Positions 1-12,200 of a stretch of 64,000 nt of DNA are shown here, piece by piece (positions within the stretch are counted from its first letter, which is position 1; each line of letters opens with the position of its first letter). The stretch comes from Streptomyces niphimycinicus (GTDB taxonomy: Bacteria > Actinomycetota > Actinomycetes > Streptomycetales > Streptomycetaceae). The translations under genes and the position numbers were made by a program. The notes under the pieces were generated by a model. That model saw only the letters and a program-made list of their open reading frames with translations. It ran no database searches and had not been told where the DNA came from. The stretch spans positions 1-64,000 of the forward strand of contig NZ_JAHLEM010000036.1 of assembly GCF_018883605.1 (NCBI RefSeq), written 5' to 3'.

Positions 1-1329
1 GGCACGGTGTTGATCACGGGTGGTACGGGTGGTCTGGGCGCGCTGTTGGCCCGTCATCTGGTGGTGGAGCATGGTGTGCGTTCTGTGGTGCTGACGAGTC
101 GTCGTGGCGTGGAGGCGCCGGGTGCGGCGGAGTTGGTGGCGGAGCTGGCCGGGCTCGGTGCGCAGGCGCGGGCTGTGGCGTGTGATGTGGCGGACCGGGC
201 TTCGGTGGAGAGTCTGCTGGCCGGGATCGGGTCGGAGCATCCGCTGTCGGCGGTGGTGCATGCGGCGGGTGTGCTGGATGACGGTGTGGTGGAGTCGCTG
301 ACGCCGGAGCGGGTGGACAAGGTGCTGCGTCCGAAGGTGGACGCCGCACTGCATCTGCACGAGCTGACCCGCGGTCTCGACCTTTCCGCCTTCGTGGTGT
401 TCTCCTCGGCCTCCTCCAACTTCGGTGGTGGCGGCCAGGCCAACTACGCCGCGGCGAACGCCTTCCTGGACGCCCTGGCGCATCAGCGCCGCGCGCTCGG
501 CCTGCCCGCGGTCTCCCTGGCCTGGGGCATGTGGGAGCAGCGCAGTGAGATGACCGGGGATCTCGGCGAGGCGGACCTCCAGCGCATCGCGCGGGCCGGG
601 CTGAACGCGCTCAGCTCGGAAGAGGGCCTCGCGCTGTTCGACGACGCGCTCGGGACCGATGAGACCGTGCTCGTGCCGACCCACGTGGACCTCGCCGCCC
701 TGCGCGTCCAGGCCCGCACCGGTGAGGTGCCCGCTCTGCTGCGCGGCCTGGTGCGGGTCCCCCGGCGCCGGGTCACGGCGGCGGAGACCGCGCAGACCGG
801 CGCCGGATCGCTGCGGGACCGCCTGGCCGGTCTCTCCGCGGCCGACCAGTACCGGGCCCTGCTGGACCTGGTGCGGGTGCAGGTGGCGACGGTCCTCGGC
901 CATGGCTCGCCGGAGACGGTCGAGCCCGACATGGCCTTCAAGGACATGGGCTTCGACTCGCTGACCACGGTGGAGCTGCGCAACCGGCTCAACGCGGAGA
1001 CCGGGCTGCGGCTGTCGGCCGTGCTGGTCTTCGACCACCCGACCCCCACGGCGCTGGTGGAGCACCTGCGGGAGGAGCTCCTGCCGGACGGCGGCACGGG
1101 GGAGCCCATGGTCTTCGCCGAGCTGGACAAGCTGGGGCCCCTGCTCTCCAGCGTGATGGACGACGGTGAGACCCGCACGAAGGTGGCCGAGCGGCTGAAG
1201 GAGCTCCTGGAGAAGCTGGGCGAGGCTTCCGATGACGCCGACGCCACCGCGGAGCTGGCCGAACGGATCGGATCGTCCTCCAACGACGAGCTGTTCGACT
1301 TCATCGACAACGAGCTCGGGCTGTCCTGA
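1..1329 (+). CDS. Type I modular polyketide synthase, C-terminal part (KR-ACP-docking)
   Basis: The frame is open from base 1, so this is the last 442 residues of a PKS that begins before the window. It opens directly on the ketoreductase NADPH motif TGGTGGLG (visible residues 6-13). The LDD motif (92-94) marks a B-type KR, giving a D-configured hydroxyl, and the catalytic NYAAAN is present with Tyr149. An ACP follows; its phosphopantetheine serine is in GFDSL at residue 320. The last roughly 80 residues are acidic predicted helices typical of a C-terminal docking domain. They should pair with the coiled-coil start of the next PKS, 50 bases downstream, so this protein probably passes its chain to the thioesterase-bearing PKS. 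The KS, AT and any DH of this module lie outside the window. Confidence 0.95.
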   Translation, partial: GTVLITGGTGGLGALLARHLVVEHGVRSVVLTSRRGVEAPGAAELVAELAGLGAQARAVACDVADRASVESLLAGIGSEHPLSAVVHAAGVLDDGVVESLTPERVDKVLRPKVDAALHLHELTRGLDLSAFVVFSSASSNFGGGGQANYAAANAFLDALAHQRRALGLPAVSLAWGMWEQRSEMTGDLGEADLQRIARAGLNALSSEEGLALFDDALGTDETVLVPTHVDLAALRVQARTGEVPALLRGLVRVPRRRVTAAETAQTGAGSLRDRLAGLSAADQYRALLDLVRVQVATVLGHGSPETVEPDMAFKDMGFDSLTTVELRNRLNAETGLRLSAVLVFDHPTPTALVEHLREELLPDGGTGEPMVFAELDKLGPLLSSVMDDGETRTKVAERLKELLEKLGEASDDADATAELAERIGSSSNDELFDFIDNELGLS

Positions 1330-1379
1330 ACCATTGTCCAGCGTCTGACCCTGACTGTAGAGAAAGTGACGGCAAACCA

Positions 1380-4300
1380 GTGAGCGAGACCAAGCTCCGC
1401 GACTACCTCAACAAGGTGACGACCGATCTGCACCGCACCCGTCTGCGCCTTCGGGAGGTGGAGGAGAAGAACCGGGAGCCCATCGCGATCGTCGCGATGA
1501 GCTGCCGCTTCCCTGGCGGGGTCAGCTCTCCTGAGGACCTGTGGCGCATGGTCGCCGACGGCGCCGACGGGCTCTCGCCGTTTCCGAAGGACCGCGGCTG
1601 GCACGAGGAGGTGTACAACCCGGACCCCGACAGTCAAGGCACGAGCTATGTGAACGAGGGCGGGTTCCTGCACGACGCCGCCATGTTCGACCCGGTGTTC
1701 TTCGGGATCTCCCCGCGTGAGGCGCTGGCGATGGACCCCCAGCAGCGGCTGCTGCTGGAGGCGTCCTGGGAGGTCCTGGAGCGGGCCGGCATCGACCCGC
1801 AGTCCGTCAAGGGCACCACCGGCGGCGTGTTCATGGGCGCCGCGTTCCAGGGATACGGCGCGGCCGGCCCGATCGAGGCCGAAGAGGTCGAAGGCCATCT
1901 GATGACGGGGCAGACGCCCGCCGTCACCTCCGGCCGGATCTCCTACGTCCTGGGTCTCGAAGGCCCCGCGGTGACGGTGGACACGGCGTGCTCGTCGTCC
2001 CTGGTGACGCTGCACCTGGCCGCGCAGGCGCTGCGCCAGGGCGAGTGCGACTTCGCCCTGGCCGGCGGCATCACCGTGATGGCAGGGCCCGGAACGTTCA
2101 CCGAGTTCAGCCGTCAGCGGGGACTCGCGTCCGACGGCCGCTGCAAGCCCTTCGCGGCGGCCGCGGACGGCACCAACTGGTCCGAGGGCGTCGGCGTGCT
2201 GCTCGTGGAGCGGTTGTCCGACGCCCGCCGCCACGGCCACCCCGTGCTGGCCGTGGTGCGCGGCTCCGCGGTGAACCAGGACGGGGCCAGCAACGGTCTG
2301 ACGGCCCCCAACGGCCCCTCGCAGCGCAGGGTGATCCGTCAGGCGCTCGACAACGCGGGACTCGCTCCGGACGATGTCGACATCGTGGAGGCGCACGGCA
2401 CCGGCACCTCACTCGGCGACCCGATCGAGGCGCAGGCGCTGATCGCGTCCTACGGCCAGGACCGGCCGGCGGACCGGCCGCTGTGGCTGGGATCCATCAA
2501 GTCCAACATCGGCCACGCGCAGGCGGCGGCGGGTGTCGCGGGGATCATCAAGATGGTGATGGCCATGCGGCACGGCATCCTGCCCAAGACGCTGCACGTG
2601 GACGAGCCGACCCCGCATGTGGATTGGTCGGCGGGGGCCGTGGAGCTGCTGACCGAGGCCCGGCCCTGGCCGGAGACGGGCCGGCCCCGCCGGGCGGCGA
2701 TCTCCTCCTTCGCGATCAGCGGGACCAACGCGCACACCATCATCGAGCAGGCCACCGAAGCCGAGGAGCCGGAGTCGGACGGTTCCGGGGCGAAGGCTCC
2801 CCACCCGGTAGCCTCAGCCGTCGTGCCCTGGCTGCTCTCGGGCAAGGGCGAGGCCGCGCTGCGGGCGCAGGCCGAGCGGCTGTACGCACGTCTGACAACT
2901 CAGGACTCCGCCGAGGACGACGAGCTCGCGACGGCATCGGTGGCGGACATCGGCTACTCCCTGGCGGCGACCCGGTCGGCGTTCGAGCACCGCGCGGCGG
3001 TGATCGGCGAGGACCGCGAGAGCCTGCTGCGCGGCGTGCGCGCCGTGGCTCAGGGCGAGGTGACCCCGGGCGTGGTCAGGGGACAGGCCGCGAAGGGACG
3101 AAGGACCGCCTTCGTATTCCCGGGGCAGGGCGCGCAGTGGGTGGGCATGGCGGTGGGGCTGCTGGACTCCTCGCCGGTGTTCGCGGAGGCGATCGGCGAG
3201 TGTGAGGCGGCCCTGTCGGCTCATGTGGACTGGTCGCTGACCGAGGTGCTGCGCGGGACCGAGGGCGCCCCCGGCTATGACCGGGTGGATGTCGTTCAGC
3301 CGGCGTTGTTCGCGGTGATGGTGTCGCTCGCGAAGCTGTGGCGTTCGGTGGGCGTGGAGCCGGACGCGGTGATGGGTCACAGCCAGGGTGAGATCGCGGC
3401 GGCCTGCGTGGCCGGCGCGCTCTCGCTGGAGGACGCCGCGAAGGTGGTGACCCTGCGGTCGCAGGCCATCGCGAGGGGCCTTGCGGGCCGTGGCGGCATG
3501 GTGTCGGTCGGACTGCCGGCGGATGAGGTCAAGGAGCGCATCGCTCCCTGGGACGGTGCGATCTCGGTCGCGGCGGTCAACGGTCCGGGATCCGTCGTGG
3601 TCTCGGGTGACCCGGGTGCGCTGGATGAGATGGTGGCGCAGTTGGAGGGTGAGGAGGTGCGGGTCCGCCGGGTTCCGGTGGACTACGCCTCGCACTCGGC
3701 ACATGTGGAGTCGATCCGCGAGGAGCTGCTGAAGGTCCTGGCGGACATCGCGCCGCGTACCTCCCAGGTGCCGTTCTACTCGACGGTGTCCGGCGAGGTG
3801 ATGAACACGGCGGGTCTGGACGCGGAGTACTGGTTCCGGAACCTGCGGCAGACGGTCGAGCTGGAGTCCACGACGCGCACCCTGCTCGATGCGGGCCACA
3901 CCATGTTCATCGAGGTGAGCCCGCATCCGGTGCTGACCCTGCCGGTGCAGCAGACGGTGGAGGCCGCCGAGTCGCGGGCGGTGGTCGCGGGCACCCTGCG
4001 GCGTGATGAGGGCGGAACTGAGCGGTTCCTGACCTCCGCCGCCGAGGTTCACGTCAGTGGCGTCGGTGTCGACTGGCCCAAGGTGTTCGCGGGACATGGC
4101 GCCCGTCGGGTCGATCTGCCCACCTACTCCTTCCAGCGTCAGCGCTATTGGCTGGACGCGATGGCGGCCGGCGGCGACGTGGGTTCGGTGGGCCTCGGCG
4201 CGGTGGCGCACCCCATGCTGAGCGCCGCGATCTCGCTGGCCGGCGGCGGCGGAGTGCTGCTCAGCGGGCGGCTGTCGATCGCCACCCACCCCTGGCTCGC

Positions 4301-7300
4301 CGACCACGCGGTGCAAGGCGTGGCGCTGGTGCCCGGGACGGCCTTCGCGGAGATGGCCGCACAGGCGGGAGACCAGGTCGGATGCGGCCGGGTCGATGAG
4401 CTGGTGCTGGTGGCGCCGTTGGCGATGCCCGAGCGCGGAGGGGTGCAGATCCAGGTCGAGGTGGGGGAGGCCGACGCCTCCGGCCGCCGCGACGTCAGCA
4501 TGTACTCACGGCTGGAGCCGACCGACGACAGCGCCGACCTCGAGCAGCCGTGGGTGCAGCACGCTCACGGTGCGCTCACCCCGCCCGCGCCGGCGGCCTC
4601 CTTCGACTTCGCGAAGTGGCCGCCCTCCGGCGCCAAGCCCGTCGACGTCTCCGGCGGCTACGAGCACGCCGAGGAGCACGGGCTGTACTACGGTCCCGCG
4701 TTCCGGGGCCTGCGGCGCGCCTGGAAGCGCGGTGACGCGGTGTTCGCCGACGTCGAGCTGCCCGAGGACCAGCACGGCGTGGCGAAGTACTTCGGTCTGC
4801 ACCCGGCCCTGTTCGACGGCGCCCTCCAGGCGATCGGCGCGAACAACGCGCTGCGCGGCGGCGAGGACGCACCGAGCGCGGGCAATCTGATGCCGTTCTC
4901 GTGGCGGGGCTTCTCCCTGGAAGCCGTCGGTGCCCAGGCGCTGCGGGTCCGGGTCGTCCCGGACGGGCGGCAGGCCGTGTCGCTGGCCATGGCCGACTCC
5001 TCGGGCCGCCCGGTGGCCACCGTCGATTCCCTCCTCTTCCGGCCCATGCAGGCCGCCGCGTTGCAGAGCATGAGCCGGACGGCCGGTGAAGCGTTGTTCC
5101 GCATGGAGTGGACGGCGGACGGGGCCAAGCCCGCCGAGGGCGTGGCACCCGGCTGGTGGGCGGTGCTGGTCGACGACTGCCTCGGCGTGGGCGACGCTCT
5201 GGAGGCGGCGGGCTTCTACCCCGCCGACGTGTACCCGGACACCGAGGCGCTCAGCGACACCGTGGCGGCGGGCACGAGCATGCCCGGCATGGTGGTACTG
5301 CCGGTCGCGTCGAGCGGCTCCGATGTGGTGGACGAGGTCCACACACGGGTCGCCGAGGTGCTGGAGACGGTTCAGTCGTGGGTGGCGGACGACCGGTTCG
5401 CGGAAATCCCGCTGGTGGTGCTGACAAAGGGTGCCGTCGACACCGGCGACGGTGTGGGGGATCTGTCGGGTGCGGCCGCATGGGGTCTGGTGCGGTCGGC
5501 GCAGTCCGAGCACCCGGGACGGGTGGTGCTGGTCGACACGGATGATGTCGAGGGTGCGGTGGGACTTCTCGGCGGGGTGGTGGCCACTCGTGAGGAGCAG
5601 GTGGTGGTGCGTTCGGGCGAGGTCCGCGTGCCACGGCTGGCCCGCGCCCTGCCCGCGGGTGACGCCCCCGAGTCGGAGGTGTTCGGATCCGGCGCGGTGC
5701 TGGTGACGGAGGGCGTGAGTGTTCGGGGCGGTCTGGTGGCCCGGCATCTGGTGGCACGGCACGGTGTCAAGAAGCTGGTGCTGCTGTCGCGTCGTGATGC
5801 GGAGACGGACGGCGCGGCCGAACTGCGGGCCGAATTGGAGGCCGCGGGCGCCGCAGTGGTGGTCACGACGTGCAACCCCGCGGACCGTGACGCGCTTGCC
5901 GCGGTGCTGACGGGACTGCCCGCGGAATTCGCGCTGAGCGCCGTGGTGCATGCGGACGAGATGCTGGACGACGCGCTGTTCGCATCGCTGACACGCGAAC
6001 GGGCGAGCGCGATGCTGCGGACGAAGGTGGACGCGGCCTGGAACCTGCACGAGCTGACCGCGGGCATGGACCTGTCGGCGTTCGTGCTGTTCTCCTCGAC
6101 CGCGGGTCTGCTCGGAGCGACCGGACAGAGCAACTACGCCGCGGCGAACGTGTTCCTGGACGGCCTCGCGTCGTGGCGTCGCACTCGGGGACTGCCGGGT
6201 GTCTCGCTTGCGTGGGGCCGGTGGGCCCAGGACGCCGACGTGGCACAGTCCGAGCAGGAGATGATCGACAACTGGCGTTACCAGGTGTCGTGGAAGCCGG
6301 TCCCGGACCCGGCCCGGAGGTCACTGTCGGGGACCTGGCCGGTGGTGGTTCCGGCGTCCCGCGCCGGGGACGAGCTGGTCGCGGAGGTCGTCGCCGGGCT
6401 CGAGCGGCACGGCGCGCAGGTGGTCTCGGTCGTGGTGGACGAGCGGGACCTCGATGCGAGCGTGCTCGCCGAGCGGCTGCGCGAAGTGGCCGGACAGGCG
6501 CCCGAACTGGGCGGTGTGCTCTCGCTGCTGGCCCTGGACGAGGAGCCCTGCCCGGCGCACCCGGCCATGCCGAACGGCTACGCGTTGAGCCTGGTGCTGG
6601 TGCGGGCCATGGTCGAGGCGAGGATTCCGGCCCGGCTGTGGAGTGGTACGCGAGGGGCCGTCTCGGTGGACGGTTCGGAGCGGCTCACCAGCCCGGTACA
6701 GGCGATGGTGTCGGCGCTGGGCCGGGTGGCCGCGCTGGAGCTGCCGCCGCTGTGGGGTGGTGTGGTCGATCTGCCCGAGTCGCTGGACGAGCGCGGTGCG
6801 GAGCGGCTGGCCGGTGTGCTGTCCGTCGAGGGCGGCGAGGACCAGGTCGCGGTGCGCGGCTCCGGTGCCTTCGTACGCCGTCTGGTGCGCTCGGCTCCGC
6901 CCGTCGCAAAGGGAACGGCGTGGCGCCCGCGAGGCACCGTGCTGGTGACCGGTGGCACGGGAGGGCTGGGCGGTGAGGCGGCCCGGTGGCTGGTGCGCAA
7001 GGGCGCTGAGCACCTGGTGCTGACCAGCCGTCGGGGCCCTGAGGCGCCGGGCGCGGCCGAACTGCGCGAGGAGCTGGAGAAGCTGGGTGCCCGGGTGACC
7101 GTGGCGGCCTGTGATGTGGCCGACCGTGAACAACTGGCCTCGGTGCTGGCCGCGGTGCCGGAGGAGTATCCGCTGACGGGGGTGGTCCACGTGGCGGGCG
7201 CCACCGGCGGGACGCCTCTGCTGGAGACCGGCTTGGCCGATGCCGCCACCCTCGTGTCGGGCAAGGTGGCGGGTGCCGTCAACCTGGACGCGCTGCTGGG

Positions 7301-9134
7301 CGACCGGGAACTCGACGCGTTCGTGGTCTTCTCGTCCATCTCCGGTCTGTGGGGCAGTGGCGGCCTGTCCGCCTACAGTTCCGCCAACGCCTATCTGGAC
7401 GCGCTGGTGGAGGATCGCCGCGGGCGGGGACTCGTCGGCACCTCCGTGGTCTGGGGCCCCTGGGCCGAGATCGGCATGGCGGCCGGGGACGACCAGGGCG
7501 AGCACCTGGAGCGGCGTGGGCTGCCCCGGCTGGCGCCACAGCCGGCGATGGCCGGTCTGGAGCGCGTCATAGCGGATGACGACGGTGTGGTGACGGTCGT
7601 GAACGTGGACTGGGAAAGGTTTGTTCCCGCGTTCACCGCGGGCCGGCCCAGCCCCTTGCTGAGCGATCTTTACGAGGTCCGACGGCTGGACGCGGCGTGG
7701 AACGACGCCGCGCGCACCGGTCTGGCGCCCCTCACCTCCGACGAGGGCCTGGAGCTCTTCGACGCCGGAGTCACCTCCGGCACGGCCGTGGTGATTCCGG
7801 CCCGGCTGGACGTGGCCGCGCTGCGCGCGCAGGGCGCCGCGCTGCCCGCCGTGTTCCGTCCCGTCGTCCCGGAGGCCCCCGTCCGGCGTGCCGCTCGGGC
7901 GGCGGAGTCCGAGGTGGACCAGCCCACTCAGCTACGGCAACGGCTGGCGGGGTTGTCGGAGGCCGAGAGGGACGAGGCTCTTCTCGAAATGGTGCGTACC
8001 GTCGCCGCCGCGGTGCTCGGGTTCGCATCGCACAACGACATCGACACCGGCCATGAGTTCATGGAGATGGGCTTCAACTCCCTTACGGCGGTCGAATTCC
8101 GTAATCAGCTAGCCGCCCTCACCGGCCTCAGGCTGAACACCACGGTCGTCTTCGACTACCCGAGCCCGGGCGAGATGGTGGCCCATCTGCGCCCCCGGCT
8201 CGCGGCCGAGATCGCGTCCGCTCCCGGCGTCGGCCAGGTCCAGGAGCAGACCGCTCCGGCCGCTGTGGCCGCCGCGCCCGTGGCCGAGCCCGTTTCCCCG
8301 GCACCGCAGGGGAACGCGCCCGACACCCTCGGCTCCCTCTACCGGCTGGCGGCCCAGCAGGGCAAGTCCAGTATCGGCATGGAGCTGCTGGTGAGCGCGG
8401 CAAAGCTCCGTCCGACCTTCGAGGACCCGGCCGACTTCGAGGGGAACATCAGGCCCGCGCGGCTCTCCCGGGGCCCCGGGCGTCCCCGGCTGATGTGCTT
8501 CGCCTCCCATGTCGCGCTGGGTGGCGTCCACCAGTACGCGCGGTTTGCCGCACCGTTCCGCGGCAACCGGGACGTGGCGGCCCTTCACACCGTGGGGTCG
8601 GTCGAGGGCGAGAGCCTTCCGGCCAACCTGGACGCGCTGTTCCGCCTGCAGGCGCGGGTCGTCGCCGAGTACGCCGAGGGCGCCCCGATCGTCCTGTGCG
8701 GCTCCTCGGCCGGAGGAATGCTCGCCCACTCGGTGGCCGCCGCTCTCGAGAGCCAGGGCACACCGGCCGCGGGAGTCGTCCTGATGGACACCTACCTTCC
8801 GTACACCACGAGGCTCGGCGGGGGAGTCGCGGACGCCTGGCTGGACGAAATGTACGAGCGGGAAGAGGTCGTCTCCATGGAGGGCGTCCGGATGTCCGCC
8901 ATGGGCTGGTACGCGCACCTGATGGAGGGGTGGAAGCCGCCGGAGATCTCGGTTCCCAGCCTCCACCTTCGTGCGTCGGAGGTGTCGGCGGACCCGAACG
9001 CGCCGGCGGAGACATGGCAGGCCGACTGGCCCGCCGACACCGTCATCGACGTGCCCGGAAATCACTTCACCATGATGGAGAACTACGCGGACACCACCGC
9101 CCAGGCCGTCGAGGACTGGGTGGCCGACCTCTAA
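1380..9134 (+). CDS. Type I PKS, terminal module: KS-AT-DH-(KR with nested KR)-ACP-TE
   Basis: The 2584-residue protein starts at a GTG with a short N-terminal coiled-coil docking segment. The KS has Cys204, His339 and His379. The AT has Ser668 in GHSQG and YASH at 769-772, both pointing to methylmalonyl-CoA. The DH is intact by motif (His976 in HxxxGxxxxP, Asp1146). The first KR has an LDD motif and YAAAN (Tyr1586), but its cofactor loop reads TEGVSVRGG (about 1443-1451) instead of TGGTGGLG, so it is probably dead. A second, complete KR (about 1618-2109) interrupts it; this one has an intact TGGTGGLG, Trp1991 eight residues before Tyr1999, and no LDD, which is the A-type pattern. The ACP serine is 2234 (GFNSL). 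The thioesterase has Ser2443 (GSSAGG), Asp2470 and His2562, so this enzyme releases the finished chain, probably by cyclisation or hydrolysis. Confidence 0.95.
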   Translation: MSETKLRDYLNKVTTDLHRTRLRLREVEEKNREPIAIVAMSCRFPGGVSSPEDLWRMVADGADGLSPFPKDRGWHEEVYNPDPDSQGTSYVNEGGFLHDAAMFDPVFFGISPREALAMDPQQRLLLEASWEVLERAGIDPQSVKGTTGGVFMGAAFQGYGAAGPIEAEEVEGHLMTGQTPAVTSGRISYVLGLEGPAVTVDTACSSSLVTLHLAAQALRQGECDFALAGGITVMAGPGTFTEFSRQRGLASDGRCKPFAAAADGTNWSEGVGVLLVERLSDARRHGHPVLAVVRGSAVNQDGASNGLTAPNGPSQRRVIRQALDNAGLAPDDVDIVEAHGTGTSLGDPIEAQALIASYGQDRPADRPLWLGSIKSNIGHAQAAAGVAGIIKMVMAMRHGILPKTLHVDEPTPHVDWSAGAVELLTEARPWPETGRPRRAAISSFAISGTNAHTIIEQATEAEEPESDGSGAKAPHPVASAVVPWLLSGKGEAALRAQAERLYARLTTQDSAEDDELATASVADIGYSLAATRSAFEHRAAVIGEDRESLLRGVRAVAQGEVTPGVVRGQAAKGRRTAFVFPGQGAQWVGMAVGLLDSSPVFAEAIGECEAALSAHVDWSLTEVLRGTEGAPGYDRVDVVQPALFAVMVSLAKLWRSVGVEPDAVMGHSQGEIAAACVAGALSLEDAAKVVTLRSQAIARGLAGRGGMVSVGLPADEVKERIAPWDGAISVAAVNGPGSVVVSGDPGALDEMVAQLEGEEVRVRRVPVDYASHSAHVESIREELLKVLADIAPRTSQVPFYSTVSGEVMNTAGLDAEYWFRNLRQTVELESTTRTLLDAGHTMFIEVSPHPVLTLPVQQTVEAAESRAVVAGTLRRDEGGTERFLTSAAEVHVSGVGVDWPKVFAGHGARRVDLPTYSFQRQRYWLDAMAAGGDVGSVGLGAVAHPMLSAAISLAGGGGVLLSGRLSIATHPWLADHAVQGVALVPGTAFAEMAAQAGDQVGCGRVDELVLVAPLAMPERGGVQIQVEVGEADASGRRDVSMYSRLEPTDDSADLEQPWVQHAHGALTPPAPAASFDFAKWPPSGAKPVDVSGGYEHAEEHGLYYGPAFRGLRRAWKRGDAVFADVELPEDQHGVAKYFGLHPALFDGALQAIGANNALRGGEDAPSAGNLMPFSWRGFSLEAVGAQALRVRVVPDGRQAVSLAMADSSGRPVATVDSLLFRPMQAAALQSMSRTAGEALFRMEWTADGAKPAEGVAPGWWAVLVDDCLGVGDALEAAGFYPADVYPDTEALSDTVAAGTSMPGMVVLPVASSGSDVVDEVHTRVAEVLETVQSWVADDRFAEIPLVVLTKGAVDTGDGVGDLSGAAAWGLVRSAQSEHPGRVVLVDTDDVEGAVGLLGGVVATREEQVVVRSGEVRVPRLARALPAGDAPESEVFGSGAVLVTEGVSVRGGLVARHLVARHGVKKLVLLSRRDAETDGAAELRAELEAAGAAVVVTTCNPADRDALAAVLTGLPAEFALSAVVHADEMLDDALFASLTRERASAMLRTKVDAAWNLHELTAGMDLSAFVLFSSTAGLLGATGQSNYAAANVFLDGLASWRRTRGLPGVSLAWGRWAQDADVAQSEQEMIDNWRYQVSWKPVPDPARRSLSGTWPVVVPASRAGDELVAEVVAGLERHGAQVVSVVVDERDLDASVLAERLREVAGQAPELGGVLSLLALDEEPCPAHPAMPNGYALSLVLVRAMVEARIPARLWSGTRGAVSVDGSERLTSPVQAMVSALGRVAALELPPLWGGVVDLPESLDERGAERLAGVLSVEGGEDQVAVRGSGAFVRRLVRSAPPVAKGTAWRPRGTVLVTGGTGGLGGEAARWLVRKGAEHLVLTSRRGPEAPGAAELREELEKLGARVTVAACDVADREQLASVLAAVPEEYPLTGVVHVAGATGGTPLLETGLADAATLVSGKVAGAVNLDALLGDRELDAFVVFSSISGLWGSGGLSAYSSANAYLDALVEDRRGRGLVGTSVVWGPWAEIGMAAGDDQGEHLERRGLPRLAPQPAMAGLERVIADDDGVVTVVNVDWERFVPAFTAGRPSPLLSDLYEVRRLDAAWNDAARTGLAPLTSDEGLELFDAGVTSGTAVVIPARLDVAALRAQGAALPAVFRPVVPEAPVRRAARAAESEVDQPTQLRQRLAGLSEAERDEALLEMVRTVAAAVLGFASHNDIDTGHEFMEMGFNSLTAVEFRNQLAALTGLRLNTTVVFDYPSPGEMVAHLRPRLAAEIASAPGVGQVQEQTAPAAVAAAPVAEPVSPAPQGNAPDTLGSLYRLAAQQGKSSIGMELLVSAAKLRPTFEDPADFEGNIRPARLSRGPGRPRLMCFASHVALGGVHQYARFAAPFRGNRDVAALHTVGSVEGESLPANLDALFRLQARVVAEYAEGAPIVLCGSSAGGMLAHSVAAALESQGTPAAGVVLMDTYLPYTTRLGGGVADAWLDEMYEREEVVSMEGVRMSAMGWYAHLMEGWKPPEISVPSLHLRASEVSADPNAPAETWQADWPADTVIDVPGNHFTMMENYADTTAQAVEDWVADL
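6231..7706 (+). other. Complete A-type ketoreductase nested inside a degenerate KR
   Basis: Residues about 1618-2109 of the terminal PKS are an entire KR. Its left edge ([11 protein letters not shown], from residue 1631) looks like the structural-subdomain start of a KR that normally follows an AT. Its right edge ([14 protein letters not shown]) looks like the normal end of such a KR. On both sides lie the halves of another [11 protein letters not shown] before it, and [18 protein letters not shown] after it. The same two segments are nearly contiguous in the KR of the upstream PKS, as SLAWGMWEQ and, after about 16 residues, [18 protein letters not shown]. This is therefore an insertion into a KR rather than a simple tandem duplication. 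Confidence 0.85.
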
Positions 9135-9141
9135 CGGCCAC

Positions 9142-9177
9142 GCGCCCGCCCGGCACCGACGAGTGCCGGGCGGGCGC
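9142..9177 (+). terminator. Hairpin after the TE-containing PKS
   Basis: A perfect 15-bp stem (GCGCCCGCCCGGCAC with its complement) and a 6-base loop begin eight bases after the stop codon. There is no U-tract, as is common in Streptomyces. It may separate expression of the thioesterase PKS from the next PKS. Confidence 0.75.
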
Positions 9178-9246
9178 CCACGCCGATGCCGCGCTCAGCG
9201 CGGCAGACAGCTTTGCCACAAGGTTTTTCCACAAAGCAGGAGATAG

Positions 9247-12200
9247 GTGAGCAGCATGTTGCGCGGGTCCAGCGACTCAGGCGAGTCCGGAATCCAGGCT
9301 GGGCCGGATTGCGGCGAGAGCCCAGGCGAACTTCCTTCACTCGCACCGGACTTCAGGGAACTGCCGGATCTCGAACAGCGCAGGGTCCTGTTCGACCTGG
9401 TACACGCACACGTCGCCGCGGCGCTGCGGTCCGAGTCACCGCGCACCCTCGACGCGGAGAGCTCCTTCCTCGACCTGGGGCTGGACTCGCTCGCGGCGGT
9501 CAATCTGCACCGCGGGCTGGTCGCCGCCACCGGGCTCACCCTCGATGTGTCGCTCGCCTACGACTATCCGACGCCCAGTGAGCTGGTGGACCACCTCCAC
9601 CGGAAGATCTTCCCCGTGGCCGGGGACGACACCGCTCCCGCGCGTGCCGTCGTGGGCTCGGACGACCCCATCGCGATCGTCGGGATGAGCTGCCGCTTCC
9701 CCGGTGGCGTCAACAGCCCCGAGGACCTGTGGAAGGTCGTCTCCGAGGGCGTGGACGCCATCACCCCGTTCCCCACCGACCGTGGCTGGGACCTGGAGGC
9801 GCTCTACAGCCCGGACCCGGACCAGCCCGGCACCAGCTACGCCACCGAGGGCGGGTTCATCCACGACGCCCCCGAGTTCGACGCGGAGTTCTTCGGCATA
9901 TCGCCGCGCGAGGCGCTGGCCATGGACCCGCAGCAGCGGCTGCTGCTGGAGACGAGCTGGGAGGTCTTCGAGCGGGCCGGTATCGATGTCACCAAGCTGC
10001 GGGGGAGCCGGACCGCCGTCTTCACCGGCGCGGAGCACCACGACTACGGACCCCACCTCCAGAGCACCAAGAGCGGCCTCGAGGGCTATGCGCTGACCGG
10101 CATCGCGGGCAGCGTCGCCTCCGGGCGCATCGCCTACACCTTCGGCTTCGAGGGCCCGGCGTGGACCGTGGACACCGCGTGCTCCTCGTCGCTGGTCTCC
10201 CTGCACCAGGCGGCGCACTCGCTGCGCCAGGGCGAGTGCGATCTGGCGCTCGCCACCGGTGTCGCCACAATGCCCACCCCGGGTGACTTCATCCTCTTCA
10301 GCCGCCAGCGCGGGCTCTCCTCCAACGGGCGCTGCAAGGCGTTCGGCGCCGAGGCCGACGGCACGTCGTGGGCCGAGGGCGTCGGCGTCCTGCTGGTGGA
10401 GCGGCTCTCGGACGCCCGGCGCAACGGCCACGAGGTGCTGGCCATCGTGCGTGGCACCGCCGTCAACCAGGACGGTGCCTCCAACGGTCTGACCGCCCCC
10501 AACGGGCGCTCCCAGCAGCGCGTCATCCGGCAGGCGCTGGCCAACGCCGAGCTGACCGCGGACCAGATCGACGTGATCGAGGCGCACGGCACCGGCACCT
10601 CGCTCGGTGACCCCATCGAGGCGCAGGCGCTGATGGCCACCTACGGCGAGAGCCGCCCCGAGGGGCAGCCGGTCTGGCTGGGGTCCCTCAAGTCGAACAT
10701 CGGCCACACCCAGGCGGCGGCCGGTGCGGGTGCCGTCATCAAGATGGTGATGGCCATGCGGCACGGCATCATGCCCAAGACGCTGCATGTGGAGGTGCCG
10801 ACCCCGCACGTGGACTGGTCGTCGGGCGGCGTCGCGCTCCTCGCCGAGCAGCGCGCGTGGCCAAAGGACGGGCAGCCGCGCCGTGCCGGTATCTCCTCGT
10901 TCGGCATGAGCGGCACCAACGCACACGCCATCATCGAGCAGGCCCCGCCGCAGGAGCCCGTCTCCGCGAGCGACGACGCCGACATCGAGGAGACGGCGTC
11001 CCAGCCCATCTCCTGGCTGGTGTCCGCCAGGAGCGAGGAGGCGCTGCGGGCGCAGGCCGCGCGGCTGCGTGAGCATGTGGTGCGCGACCGCGACGCGAAC
11101 CCGGTCGACGTCGGATGGTCGTCCGCCGTGACGCGTGCCGCGCTCGAACAGCGGGCCGTGGTGGTGGCCTCCGACCGGGACGGGCTGCTGCGGGGACTCG
11201 CCGCGCTCGCCGAGGACACCGACGCGCCGGGCCTGGTGCTCGGCAGGTCCACGGCACAGCGGGTGGCGTTCCTGTTCACCGGCCAGGGCGCCCAGCGGAT
11301 GGGCATGGGCCGCGAACTCTACGAGACCTACCCGCTGTTCGCCGACGTATTCGACGAGGCGTGCGACTATCTCGAGGTCCGCCTCGGCACCTCCGTGCTC
11401 GACGTGGTGTTCGGCCCCGAGGACGCCGCCGACGCCGCGAGCGCGTCCGGTGACGAGCTGAACCAGACGATGTTCACCCAGGCCGGGCTGTTCGCCTTCG
11501 AGGTGGCCCTGTTCCGCCTGCTGGAGTCCTGGGGAGTGCGCCCCGACTTCCTGATGGGCCACTCGGTGGGCGAGATCGCGGCCGCACACGTCGCCGGGGT
11601 GCTGTCCCTGGAGGACGCGTGCGCCCTGGTCGCGGCCCGTGGGCGGCTGATGCAGGAACTGCCCGAGGGCGGCGCCATGGTGGCCGTCCAGGCGTCGGAG
11701 CAGGAGGTCCTGGAGAGCCTGAAGGGCCGCGAGGAGCAGGTGTCGCTGGCGGCGCTCAACGGCCCCACCTCGGTGGTGCTCTCGGGCGACGAGGACGCGG
11801 TGCTCGAACTCGCCGGCCAGTGGGAGGCACAGGGCCGCAAGACCAAGCGGCTGCGGGTGAGCCACGCGTTCCACTCGCCCCGGATGGACGCCATGCTGGA
11901 GGAGTTCCGCCAGATTGCCGACTGCCTGTTGTACTCGGCCCCGGCCATCCCGGTCATCTCCAACGTCACCGGCGATGTCGCCGGCGCCGAACTGGCCACC
12001 GCCGAGTACTGGGTCCGCCATGTGCGCGAAGCCGTCCGCTTCGACGACGGCATGCGCTCCCTCGCGGCCCAGGGAGTGACGACCTGCGTGGAGCTCGGCC
12101 CCGACGCCGTGCTGACCGCGATGGGCCAGGACTGCCTGGACGCCATCGACGCCGACGCGGCGTTCGTGCCCCTGGCCCGGTCCGGGCGCGCCGAGGCGCA

